Assembly (NCBI GenBank): GCA_963070105.1 | Contig: OY718804.1 | Coordinates: forward strand, 9,950,317-10,014,316 | Source: Litomosoides sigmodontis | Taxonomy: Eukaryota; Nematoda; Chromadorea; Rhabditida; Onchocercidae | Length of the DNA: 64,000 bases | Reading direction: 5' to 3' | Shown here: one piece after another, positions 18,305 to 29,735 of the stretch | How the letters are laid out: each line of letters starts with the position of its first letter | How positions within the stretch are numbered: position 1 is the stretch's first letter | Notes under the pieces: generated by a model | The model's input: the letters and a program-made list of their open reading frames with translations, nothing else | Database searches by the model: none | Told to the model about the DNA's origin: nothing | Made by a program: the position numbers and the translations under genes

Positions 18305-19598
18305 ATGGCAAATCGAATCAAAACTCCGACAAATGTCAAGCTTCTCACCAATGTAGCAGTGGTGCGAATGAAGAAGTGCGGAAAGCGATTCGAAATCGCA
18401 TGTTACAAAAATAAAGTAATTAGTTGGAGGAATAAAACGTTCGTTACTTATTTTATTTCGAAAATGAATTGAGTGTTCTTGCTGTTTGGACGCGCTAAAA
18501 TGAAGTTTAATTTCAGAGAGAAAGATATCGATGAAGTTTTGCAGACACAAACGGTGTTTACTAATGTATCTAAAGGTCAGGTAGCGAAACGTGAAGAGCT
18601 TCATGCTGCTTTCGGTACGGATAACTCGTTGGAAATTTGTAAAGTAGTAAGTTTTAAAGATATGAATTTTTGCTCCTTTCAACATTATTTAGCACTCAGT
18701 AATCTGCAGTGTATCGTGCATATTCATAAGGTTTGTTGTTCTTTCAGTGTAATTCGTTTGTAAAATATGAATTATTTTGCTATCCTCTACAAGATCGCTA
18801 TTATGTTATCTAAATTTGGGATTCTCCCCACGTCGAAAATCCTTTTTTCTTTTGGAGGTTTCATTTTTTCCTTTTTTTCTAAATTTCAGATCCTAGAAAA
18901 AGGTGATCTGCAAGTTTCGGAGAAAGAGCGCCTAGCACATTCAGATTCTTCATTTAAAGAGCTTGCTAATTTAATAGCAAACATGTGTGTGAATCCGGAT
19001 ACCAAGCGTCCTTATTCTAGCAGTGTTATCGAAAATGCTTTGCATGAAGCACATTTAAGTCTGAAGCCTAATCGTTCAATAAAGCAGCAAGTAAGGAAAA
19101 CGTTGAAACTTTTGCTTCTGGGAGGTTTTCAGAGATTGTCGTCAGTTCTATTTGCTTGCCACAATGTTTACAGACTTGATTTCGATGAATTATGGTAACA
19201 ATATTAAGGTATTAAGGCCTTGGAAATAATCCCCAAACTGCGTGAATCAATGAAAATCGATCGAGCAGAGATGCGGCTTCGAGTGTCTGTTGAAGCAAAA
19301 GAAGCTAAACGCATGCATGATCGATTGAAAGGGATGTTCACCAAAATTGAAGTTGAAGATTGGGAACAAGGAAATCTTGAGATGGTAAAGGATTCAGTTC
19401 TTCAAGTTTCATAATTTGCTCCAAAGTTCAGCACAGCTTATTTGTGGTAAATGATATCCGTTGTTTCAGGTAGGACTGATTGATCCGGGTGCTTATCGAT
19501 TAGTCGAGCAATTGCTTCAGAAGGAAACGAAAAAGACGGGACATTTGGAATTACTAGCACTGAAAGTTATTGGTGAAGGTGATGTCGAGATCTCATAA
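18305..19598 (+). CDS. sbds: Ribosome maturation protein SBDS
   Basis: Orthologue of the Shwachman-Bodian-Diamond protein, which with the GTPase EFL1 releases eIF6 from pre-60S subunits. Five exons close exactly in phase: 18305-18438, 18517-18646, 18890-19090, 19217-19384 and 19470-19598, totalling 253 residues, close to the human 250. The N-terminal FYSH domain has [20 protein letters not shown] and the signature [17 protein letters not shown]. The central helical domain has [16 protein letters not shown], and the C-terminal ferredoxin-like domain has [11 protein letters not shown] and GLIDPGAYR. At the second donor, GTAAGT (exon end 18646) is preferred over the overlapping GTAGTA because it keeps the family length. 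An out-of-frame ATG at 18298 precedes the start; if the leader is added at 18288, the 5' UTR would still contain it. Confidence 0.96.
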
Positions 19599-20392
19599 TT
19601 TTTTAAATCATTCTGTGATAAATTCCGTTCCATGGTTTGTGTATAATTCCTTTTCAAACGTTTTGAAGTAGAATTGTTGCTATCGATTCAGTTGTCGATA
19701 TAATTTTTCAAAGTTTTCATTATTGGTTTTGCTTGCTGGAAACAAGTTTGTTCATTTTTCTGCGACCGAGTCTTTTTTGGGAACTTTGTAATTTACTTTT
19801 TTGGGAACTTAATTTGAAGTAGGGAATAATTAACACATTTTTTTGAAATATAACTTGAATTTCGGGGATTGTTTCTGTTTAATTTTGGAAGACATGTGTA
19901 ATGAATGGAAAGAAACAAATCTAATAATAAGATCTGGAAATGAAGCGAATATGCATCTCTCCTATTGAAGCAGAGTACTGTTAGTAAAGAAACCAGAAAT
20001 GGAGTACAAAAAATCAGAATTTAACTTGAATGTTGACAAATAACGAACTGGTTATGTTGATGGGAAAAACTGGCTATATGGGTAGTTTTAATCTTTTTCT
20101 TGGCTATCTTTTTTAAAGCTAAACAAGCTGTTTTTATATATAGGAATAAAATATTTTTATATGAGAAGCTAGATTTCTGCAATTATTTCACTTTTTACAG
20201 TAACATATCTTTTATGTCGCAGCGTTCTAACATTGAATATCAAGTGCAGTTGGTGTTCAGAATAAAAGAAAGGTCGTGCGCGCTGAATATGATTTCATAT
20301 GTGCAATGAAACAGCGAACTGATTTAATTACGAATCATTTTTAGTACTTAACAGTGAACATTTCGGTCCGTAAAGGAATTCATAATAATGAT

Positions 20393-20677
20393 CTATATAG
20401 TAATGATCATTTTAAAGTTTTTTTTCAACGACACTTTTGGACAAGCTTTCCGTTGTCCATATCCACTTCGAATCGGTGGTAATTGGCGGTGCTTGAAGTG
20501 GGCTTGTGCATCTCTCGGCAACATCACACATATCCATCTTCTAGCGCAATTAAATTGAAGCTCAACTATTGTCCGAGGGTGTTGTTGAAGAGGAGGTCGA
20601 CCGATGTCGACGTCCGGCGGTTGTACCGGAATGCTCTGATAATTCACAGGCAATTTTACTTCTACTAAATTTGTCAC
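20393..20677 (-). CDS. Hypothetical 94-residue open frame
   Basis: An ATG-started frame on the minus strand with a proline-rich middle (VQPPDVDIGRPPLQQHP) and a basic C-terminus. It is less low-complexity and locally more GC-rich than flanking DNA, which is why it is listed. No domain, leader peptide or family is recognised and no splice partner was found. It may be a lineage-specific gene, a decayed copy, or chance. The complementary strand is also open for part of the length (20483-20668), which weakens the case. Confidence 0.2.
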   Translation of the reverse strand: MTNLVEVKLPVNYQSIPVQPPDVDIGRPPLQQHPRTIVELQFNCARRWICVMLPRDAQAHFKHRQLPPIRSGYGQRKACPKVSLKKNFKMIITI

Positions 20678-21672
20678 TTTGATGCATAAATTGCTAAGTC
20701 TTTGATAGTTTTTAATTCAATTGCTGTTCTCAAAAAGTTAATAAATTGTTGGAATTTCTGTAATTTCTATCACAAATAATTGCAAAACTATACACTGTGA
20801 CAGCGGAAATTTGATTTTTGAATAATTCCAATTTCTTTCCTTGAGTTAGTCAGATCTGTTAAAAGTCCAAATTGGTAAAATTACAGTAACGGAATGAAAG
20901 TTTAAGAAATTAATTGTAATCATTTATAACTGTAACATTTTCAACGATATCTGAGGATGACGTGTTACGTGTATTTGATATGTTTGTTGGTAACAGCGAT
21001 GATAAAAACAATTAGAAATCCAGATTCCTTCATTTCATCAAAAGTAAACAAGTGAGGTTTGCTCAGTCAGTAAGACTGGAATACTGTCCACTAGTGTCTG
21101 AGTAAAGTGCACTCGCTACAAAGTACAAGAAAAAACCCAGAAAAAAAAAGTCAGGATTCTAAAGTAAATAAATACTCAGAAATAGTTCTTTGATAAAATG
21201 TGTAGTACTAGTAGGAGTAGCAATGAGTGTAATAGTAATAATAATAATAATAGTAATATTATTATAGGTGGTACAGGTGTGTTGTGTCACAGGTATATGC
21301 ATATATATATGCATATTGCATATGATTAGTTTCACTTCACTTTTCATTTTTTGCAAAAATATGCTTGGAGTCTTGAATACTTGATAGATGTGTCTTTCTT
21401 AAACTTTGAAATACCTATAATTTTTTGAGAAAGGGAGAAGGAGAGAGAGAGAGAGGGAGGGAAGGAAGGAAAGTAAAGTAAAGTATAAATAGGCTTTAAA
21501 AGGGCTAATAAAATTAGCATCGTTGAAAAGAAAATTCCATTTAGGATAAATTGAAGTGATGGCAATTTAAATTTGTTATTAAACGGAAGACTTAAATTGG
21601 AAATGCTAACGAGGAAGCTATAATTGAGAAGCAACTAATATTAATTTGCGATATTGTTGTCTTGATTTTGCA

Positions 21673-21674
21673 GA
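21673..21674 (+). promoter_or_regulatory. Candidate spliced-leader acceptor, GST
   Basis: GATTTTGCAG ends at 21673, a single base before the GST start codon at 21675. An acceptor this close to the first ATG, with no upstream exon, is typical of nematode trans-splicing. It also supports the chosen start. Motif evidence only. Confidence 0.5.
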
Positions 21675-23747
21675 ATGCTTCGGCTTCGAAAATTACAAAT
21701 AACACTCGTTTTAGCTGAATTACTCATTCCTTCCAGTAACGGACAGGTGAGAGTTTGCATATGCAAATAACAATCTTGCTAAATTACTTGCTTTTGAATA
21801 ATTTCATCAAAAAGTTTCGCATATTTTTTGATGAGATTGAAATTTCAATAATATTATACTTGCAGATAAGTGAACCCTTCGATAGTCATCCATTGACTGG
21901 ACAATCGTCAGTGTATGAAGCATCTCCGAGTGTTCCTACCACAAATCAACAAGGACTGTCGAATACAACGACCATCCAGAACGAGTCGACAACCTGGCTG
22001 GGAGCTGCTGTACAGCTCCCGTCCAGGAATATTAATATCCGAGGTCTCAATTCACCTACCTTACGTTCAGGTTTGTCCATTTCACGTATTTCTCACTGAT
22101 AATCTCACATAATAACGTCACCTTACTACGTCGAATAACGCATCCTACTTAAATTTCATGTGCCTACAATCAGTTACCCCAAAAAACTTAGTTACAGACT
22201 CACCGGAGCCGTATTCCGGTCCTGGAATTATTCGCTTATACAGCATGCGCTTTTGCCCGTATGCCGAACGAGCTATAATTTATCTAGCCAGAAAACGACT
22301 ACCGTGAGTTTCAACTTAAATTCAAAAATGAATAATTTCAAACCCACAGGACTGATTCATTCCAGGAGAACCTCACTTTTATGTAGCGGGCATAAAATTG
22401 TGGGATTATCTTAGCTTCGATCATTTGCTAACATTTTGTGTCTGACCGATAATCTCAATAATCAATAATCAATAAATATTGAAGGACGGAAATAACAAAC
22501 ATCAATCCGGAAAATGTACCGAAGTGGTTCTTAAAAAAAAGTCCACTCGGTCGAGTGCCGGCGCTTGAAATGAATGGCGTTGTAAGTTTGTTCGAATACT
22601 TTAAATTCACTTCACATTTTTGCATTAAATTGCGCTAACATTTGAAATTTTGAATTTAATTTTTTTATTGCCTGAAAAAATCTATGCAAATCATAAATTA
22701 CAGACAATTTATGAGTCATCAGTAATCGCTGAATATCTTGATGAAGTATTTCCGGAAACAGCTATTCTCCCGCATCATCCACTTTTGAAGGCTAAGCAGA
22801 AAATTCTTGTCGAAAGAATGTCACCGGTTAGGTCGTTTTCAGGATTATCACGCTGTTCGAATTTCTGTTCCGACTACGGTTTTTCTGATTATTTTGTGAT
22901 TTTTCCATTAAATGAAATAGCAAAATATTTTAGCTCATTTCTGTAATGTTCAAAACTCTACTTCCTAACAATTCAACCGTTCAACGAAACGTTGATAAAT
23001 CATTGCACAATGCTCTCCGGAATGCCGAAACTCTACTAACGGATGATTTTTACGGAGGTCAACGACATATAATTTAAATTCGATCCGTTAAACTGCGAGA
23101 GGCAGCAGTTTAGTTGAATTTTTGAAATTTAAAAAATAAAAAACAAAAGTAGCAAAATTAGCGATAGACGGAACTTTTAAATTTTGTAATTTTTCAGGGA
23201 AAACATTAGGTTTTGCTGACATAATGATGTGGCCATTCCTGGAACGATTACAACTTGTTACTGTTAATCCTTACACTGAATTCAGGTGCCTCTTATTCCC
23301 CTCAGCTTCCCGTACCTCATTAATGAGTAAATTTTAAAATTTCATCAAAAAATTCTCTTTCAGATATTTCCCGGGTATTAATTATTCAAAAATGGGCGCA
23401 TACATGGCTCGTATGCAACGGCAGCCAGAGGTACTTTGATTTGAATTGAATAAATAAAATCGTTTGCGCGATAACATTTTAATTAATAAGTATCATCAAT
23501 TTCGCTGCTAATTTTTGCTTCACGCAAAAATTGAAATAAAGTAAAAAATTGATATTTATTTTTTAGTATTTTCGAGACGAATGATCAATGTTACGTTATG
23601 ATTTGTCTTATTAGAGAATGCTGTAAAATAATTTCAATTTTTCAGATATCATTTGCACAACGTCCAATTGAGCATCACATAGCGTACGTGAACAGCTTCT
23701 TAGCAGGTCACCCCAATTATGATATCGCTGTCGTTGATCAATCATAA
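21675..23747 (+). CDS. Omega-class glutathione S-transferase with N-terminal leader
   Basis: Nine exons close in phase (21675-21746, 21866-22070, 22174-22303, 22485-22581, 22704-22826, 22934-23057, 23198-23285, 23364-23430, 23646-23747), 335 residues. Residues 1-24 form a hydrophobic leader ([15 protein letters not shown]), followed by about 85 Ser/Thr/Asn-rich residues. The thioredoxin-fold domain starts at [17 protein letters not shown]; its cysteine near residue 120 is the catalytic type of omega GSTs, which act as thioltransferases and dehydroascorbate reductases. The glutathione-binding blocks PLGRVPALE and [12 protein letters not shown] follow. The helical domain has [12 protein letters not shown]. 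Omega GSTs are usually about 240 residues, so the extension is extra. It resembles the stress-responsive Ov-GST-3 type described in Onchocerca (from memory). The leader implies secretion or a secretory compartment; this is inference. Confidence 0.9.
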
Positions 23748-24050
23748 TTAATTACCTGTCATTCGTCACAACCTACCACAAAGAAACGATTCATCTTAAT
23801 TAATTGCAGTGTTCTCTCACCTTTGTTTTCCTTTTTTTGATAGCAGAAATATTGAAATTTCGGAACAAATACGGTTGCGTTCAGTCTAATCAATTAGTCA
23901 ACCAAAAATCATTTTAAAATGAATTCGTCAAAAAGCCATCAATGCCTCGTAATGCATTGTCAGCTAGCTGAGGATGTCACTGATATTTGCACCATTCCTT
24001 ATTTCCTCTCAGAATATTGACGTAATTGTAGACTGTCAGCCGTCATCTCT

Positions 24051-24097
24051 CCCTGTGTGTGTGTGTGTGTCTGTCTGTCTGTCTGTCTGTGTGTATG
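24051..24097. repeat. TG then TCTG microsatellite
   Basis: A run of TG dinucleotides passes directly into several TCTG tetranucleotides and back to TG. Seen directly; compound simple repeat 3' of the GST gene. Confidence 0.85.
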
Positions 24098-25668
24098 TTG
24101 AGGGAAAAGAAATTTGATCTGTCGTTATTTGTTTTTTTAAATTCTCCAACAACTTTAATTTATTTCTTTCACCATCCTTTTATCAGTAGCATCATGAAAC
24201 AGTTGGAATAGCAAAATGTGCACGTTTGAAACTGCCAAAGCAATAACATTTCCTAAATTTTTATCAAAATAATTAAAATTTTCCCTTGTTTTCCTCATCG
24301 ACAACCAAAAAAAAAAAGAATGTTAAGAATTGCTCGTTGAACACTTTCGTATTCTCGCAGTTTTATCAAATTGCTATCAGTTCGGTGAATTATTAACAGT
24401 TTAGCAGAAAATTTTCATTTTTCCGAAATCAATTTATGCATTGAAAAGTTAAAATGACAAGCTGAGTGAGAGGTATGGACGAAATTAATCCATTATTTGA
24501 TCACTGCCGCACGAGAATTCATTAATCAAACAGTGAAGGACGGATTCATTGTTTTATTTTATTGATTGATCGAACTGTTATCTGGCATGATTTGATCGGA
24601 TCTGATCTGATCCGATATGAGTAGTTTACGGTTCGCAGTTGTCATGCTCCGTGTCGCAAGATGGCAATTTTCATTATTGCCAGAATGAGGAAATAATAGA
24701 AGAGGCTAATTTGAGTTGACGCTTAGTTATCACTCTGTGCAAGACTACTCTTATTGTTAAGTTAGACTGAAGCTAGCTGATCGGTAAGTCATTTCAAAGC
24801 AATTCACCGCTGAAATCGATCATCATTAACTTATTGCTCGATGTTTTTTAAGAAAGATGAAGAGGACTGCGTCGCATATTTCGATCTTGAAATGTTCATA
24901 AATCAGAATTGATAAATTACTAGTTTATTAAGTTAGTCTAAGTGGTAGGTGTAAGTAAATATCAATCAATCTACTAGCGATGTGCAATGCGAACAGCTAA
25001 TGTCGTCGTTTAAAATACTGACAAACACGACGAATTATACCAATCACTTAATTTGCAAAATGAAACTAACAAATGCACTTTGACACTTTGCAAATATTAT
25101 AAATTTATTAAAATTGAAGAACTGTCGTTTAAATTTATCAAATTCACTATACATTTTACAATTTAAGCACACACACACACACACAAGCACATACACGTAT
25201 ACACGGAGAGCTTATGTTTTAATAAGTAATAATAATAAATGACAATGCATCACTTGTTGCGCATTTGTTGCTATGAAATGATGACGTAGTCATTTTGATT
25301 GTTTCGTTTTAAAAGAAGCGATTCATTGAAAATAGCGCATAGCTAATTAATTATGCACAGCGCCAATTATTTGCTTAGTTTATTGTCATCAAACATCACA
25401 GTTGCGCTCTCTCCAAGATTCTTTGGCATTCTTCCTCAATTTCTGCCTGCCTGTAAAGCAATTTCCCAATATGAGAAATTCTGCAAGGAAAAGGATGTTC
25501 GTGATTTTTGATCTTTCTACACTAATTAATTAATCTAAAATTTAACTGCAATTATTGCGATAGACTTTTAAAAATGGCGGATGTTTTGCTGTTTTTTTTT
25601 GATGAAACCTTCTATTCTTTCTGAACAATGTACGATCACTTAGTTGATTAATTAATTAATTAATTCAC

Positions 25669-25858
25669 TTCGACGTTCAGTTTTAAGAAGTAACTGCAAA
25701 TAGTTTTTTGCGACGACCAAAATTGATTAAATCATGAATTTAGAATTTAACTAGTCAAATGAATTCGACGTTCAGTTTTAAGAAGTAACTGCAAATAGTT
25801 TTTTGCAACAACCAAAATTGATTAAATCATGAATTTAGAATTTAACTAGTCAAACGAA
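25669..25858. repeat. 95-bp tandem duplication, two copies
   Basis: The unit beginning TTCGACGTTCAGTTTTAAG at 25669 recurs at 25764 with only a few differences (for example GCGACGACC against GCAACAACC, and CAAAT against CAAAC). The near identity indicates a recent duplication. No coding frame crosses it. Confidence 0.9.
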
Positions 25859-27251
25859 TTATTATCTTCTCTGATGATTTTGTGTATTTCTATCGTTTAA
25901 AGAAATTAGACTCGTAAGGCTGCCATTCTTTTTTACGACGAAATTATGGGACTATTTTCATGAAATTCAATGTTCGTCTATGACAAGCAATTGTCGCTCA
26001 ATCATTCTGCAATGGAAGTTAACTTTAAGTAATGTAACTTTGGAAATTTCAACTCATACATTCTTGCTTTGCTAATGAAATTATTCAAAATTCTGAACCA
26101 ACAAGGAAGTTTAGCTAGCAGAAGTCCTGCAAAATTGTACGCTTTTGAGTAGGCAAAAATGTGTGAAAAAAATCACTTTACACTTTTCCGTCTTACTTTA
26201 CACGTTCCAAGTTTTAAGCTAATTCTTTCCCACACATTACATTAAGAGTTGCTTTTGCTCAATTTCACTTTTTTTTCCCATTTTTTTAGTTTCATTTAAA
26301 ACTTGCAATTTGCAACGTTGTCGTAATTCCATCGATCGCACGATAACGACGAGCTAACAGATGAAGCATCTCTTGCTTGTGATGAACAGTTGTTTTTCAA
26401 GTAGTATTTTCAATGACTTTTTTCTTTACTCATAACAAGCCTTTTCATCTCTGACATTTCAATTCATCTCGTCGCCTTAAATTTATCACCGAGAGGGTGT
26501 TAACTGATAAAAGATAGGTAATAATTCTTCTTCTCTTATCAGTTCTGCATAGTGGTTGGTTTGCTTCGTCTGAAAAACTTATCAGACAAAGGACGAGTCA
26601 TTCTTGTCTTGCCAGACGTGCACGAATAAATTTGCAAGATGTTGCAATTTTACACGTTATGATATTACCTACACGTCACGTGAAAGGAAAGGCAAATTTC
26701 ACACAACGTGTAAAATACGTTTAACAGGTTGGTGACATTCAATTCATCGAATACTTTTTCTTTTAATGTTTTTTCGTTGCAAAATTACTTGCAAGCAGAA
26801 CTTTATTTTCAAAATACATGCTTAGACAATTTTGTGCTATATAAAAGTTTTTTTTTTTAAGTTTTGCCCTCATCCTTAAACATTCATAATGAAATATTAA
26901 TTTTATTTTCATCTGTTCAATTCAATTTTCAACTTTAATTCGCACCTGCTTTTCTCCTAGTATATTTCAGATATTACAATATTGTCATATATGAAATTTC
27001 ATCTATGATGGCATTACTACACAAATCTCAATCGCTTTCGGAAACGTCGGAAAATATGCAAATATCACTGAACGATTTTGTCATACCAATAAAACACTAT
27101 CCACAAATGTATGCAATCACCTCCCTCCCTCTCTCTCCCTCTCCCTCTCTCTTTTTCTGTTCACAGCTTTTTTTCGCAAAATAAATTTATGAAAATTTTA
27201 GCTAACATTTTTTCCTTTCTTGAAGAAACGAACAAAGTGATAAGAGTGACC

Positions 27252-28233
27252 ATGGCGGCGCGTCGGCCATTGAGGCGTTTGTTTGGGATTGGCCATTCAG
27301 TGAGGACGGCACGGCACAAGGATTTCTCTCCGATGAAAAATTCTTCGTTTGCTTGCCGTTCAATCAGGGCGGCACCGGCGAGTCCAGAGGAACGGTACGC
27401 CTAACTCTTTCTTTCTCGTTTTTTTTAAGAAACATTTTGCTATTGTTTTTCTAGAACTACGTGAGTTGCGTGAATTTTAGAAATATAATTTCACTAACAA
27501 TGGCAAAAATTTTAACGCTAAAATCATCAATTTCATTTTAAACTAATTGTGCTTACATTGTGAACTGCTAAGATGCATCAGAGAATATATGAATTTTTGT
27601 TTTTAAGGGAAAAAAGCGAGTAGCAGCTGTTAATTGGCAGAATTCTTCCTCACTTTTTTCACTTCCTAAAAGAGGGTGGAAGTTTTAACATTGAAATGAT
27701 TTTCAGTTGAAAAAGTTTGAAAAGATCTCAGAGTCGGATTTTAGTAGCATTGTTGGACTTTGCAACAATAGCTTTTTTGGCACGCACTTTTGGCGACTTG
27801 AAATTGAAATTTTGAGAAATCTCAATATGCTTGTACTCAGTGCTTCACGGTAACTTTCACTTTAAAAAAACCCAATTGAAGAAAATTAACTTTTTGGAAA
27901 AGCTAAATTTTGGAAGCGGACCTCTCCTGCACTAAGCAATGTGAAGAGATTTAATTAAAAAATGGAAGTGTGGTAGTGCAGTGCTTGAGATGTGTGCCAA
28001 TAACCACCACTAAATGCGCACATTTTAGAGACGTTTCACGTCCTGGTGAAATAGTGAAGCGTTTGAGACGTATTCGTAAAGTGTACAAACTACCGGAACA
28101 TTGCGATATCACAACGCTTACAACTGAAAGCTACGATTGGGCTGTTATAATTCAAGCACGGCGAAGGAGTGAAAAATTTCCAGGAAGGAATCATCCTAAA
28201 ACACTGCAGCGAAGTGTTACACTGAACAATTAA
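27252..28233 (+). CDS. Possible divergent small heat-shock (alpha-crystallin-type) gene
   Basis: Tentative three-exon model. The first exon starts at ATG 27252 (MAARRPLRRLFGIGHS). The second is about 27707-27850, between TTTTCAG and GGTAACTT, with a FWRLEIEILRNLNMLVLSASR segment. The third runs from about 28030 to the stop at 28233. The second and third join in phase. The end of the second and the third exon resemble the second half of an alpha-crystallin domain: a beta-strand-like LEIEI/MLVLSA pair, then RIRKVYKLPEHCDITTLTT, comparable to the family's R-x-Y-x-LPxG-D-x-x-x-V-x-S pattern, then WAVIIQAR. The conserved glycine after LPE is histidine here and the usual GVLTI is DWAVII. Exon 1 to 2 phase works only with an internal GTGAGG donor (about 27300), not the later GTACGC one, so the 5' part is uncertain. 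If real, it would be a cytosolic chaperone relative. Confidence 0.4.
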
Positions 28234-28284
28234 ACTAACACAATTAGAATGTAATTATTACATTACTCCTTCCTCTCCTTCTCT

Positions 28285-28790
<506 letters not shown>

Positions 28791-29281
28791 TGCATTGGCA
28801 AGAACTGAAAATTTAGATGTTTTCTTTTCATTTCGTTAGCAAACAAAAGCATTGAAAATATTTCCTTTCAAAAATCAATTCTCATGGGATTGTTGGCGAG
28901 CGCATTATATCAATCCATTTATCTTGGCTGTTGAAATTTTCGCCAAAATTAGCAATGTAAATATATTCAATGTACATGAGCGCCTAGTTTCTTCATTTTT
29001 CCGTTTTTTGTCACTCAATTGATTGTAATTTTAGTCTGTAATTTGCATACGCAATGAGCATAGAAGCGGTGTCAAAATTCCTGCAATGCCCCGATCTTAC
29101 CATTTGAATTTCCTTTTTTTTTGTTCCTTTAGTAACTTCCATATTATGTTGAAATTCGTCATATTATGCTGAATCAAATGTTCCGACCTCAAAAATTTTT
29201 CACAATTAATTTATATCTTGTAGACCTGGAAGCTGAAAAAGGAAACATTCGAACTGAAAGAAATTTGTTCAACATTGTGCC

Positions 29282-29287
<6 letters not shown>

Positions 29288-29328
<41 letters not shown>
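29288..29328. repeat. TG microsatellite
   Basis: About twenty uninterrupted TG dinucleotides. Seen directly. Confidence 0.95.
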
Positions 29329-29331
<3 letters not shown>

Positions 29332-29735
29332 GCAGAAGTCTTGATTGATTAAGTTGGACAAAAACAAATCGCAGAATTAAATTTATTAGGTAATTAAACT
29401 AATTGTAAGTCATCCATTGATATTGAGCAATAACATCTAATCTGATAAAAAATGATCACTTTCTAAACATACGCGGAACCTTTCCTGGCAAATTTGTATT
29501 TGAAGGATGAAAGTGACGTCAACAGTTGCTCTCATTTTCTTCATTGATAATTTTTTACTTAAAGAAACACAGTTCATCACTCTCAACCATTCGATCCCAG
29601 CAAACAGGTGTGATACACTATTGTTACTGTTACCGAGTAACTCACTTTACCAATTGCTTTTCTCTCTCTCCTCCTCTCCCTCCCTCTCTCCCTCTCTCAT
29701 TTGTTGAGGAGTTCCTCCAGTGAACGGATGTGCTA

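Larger units (their letters stand above)
19599..21674. other. Intergenic between SBDS and GST
   Basis: Apart from a weak minus-strand frame at 20393-20677, no exon is supported. It contains TAA/ATA-rich simple sequence at about 21228-21260 and a GA tract at about 21428-21475. It probably includes the SBDS 3' UTR and the GST promoter. Confidence 0.4.
23748..27251. other. Gene-poor 3.5-kb region
   Basis: No exon was supported on either strand. It contains TG/TCTG repeats (24051-24097), a GATC-rich patch (about 24586-24620), a CA repeat (25169-25185), a TTAA array (about 25646-25665), the 95-bp tandem duplication, and a CT tract (about 27118-27152). Confidence 0.45.

Noticed and set aside
24586..24620. 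GATC-rich patch with direct repeats, resembling another at 33410-33432
   Set aside because: Too short and degenerate to call a repeat family or regulatory element.
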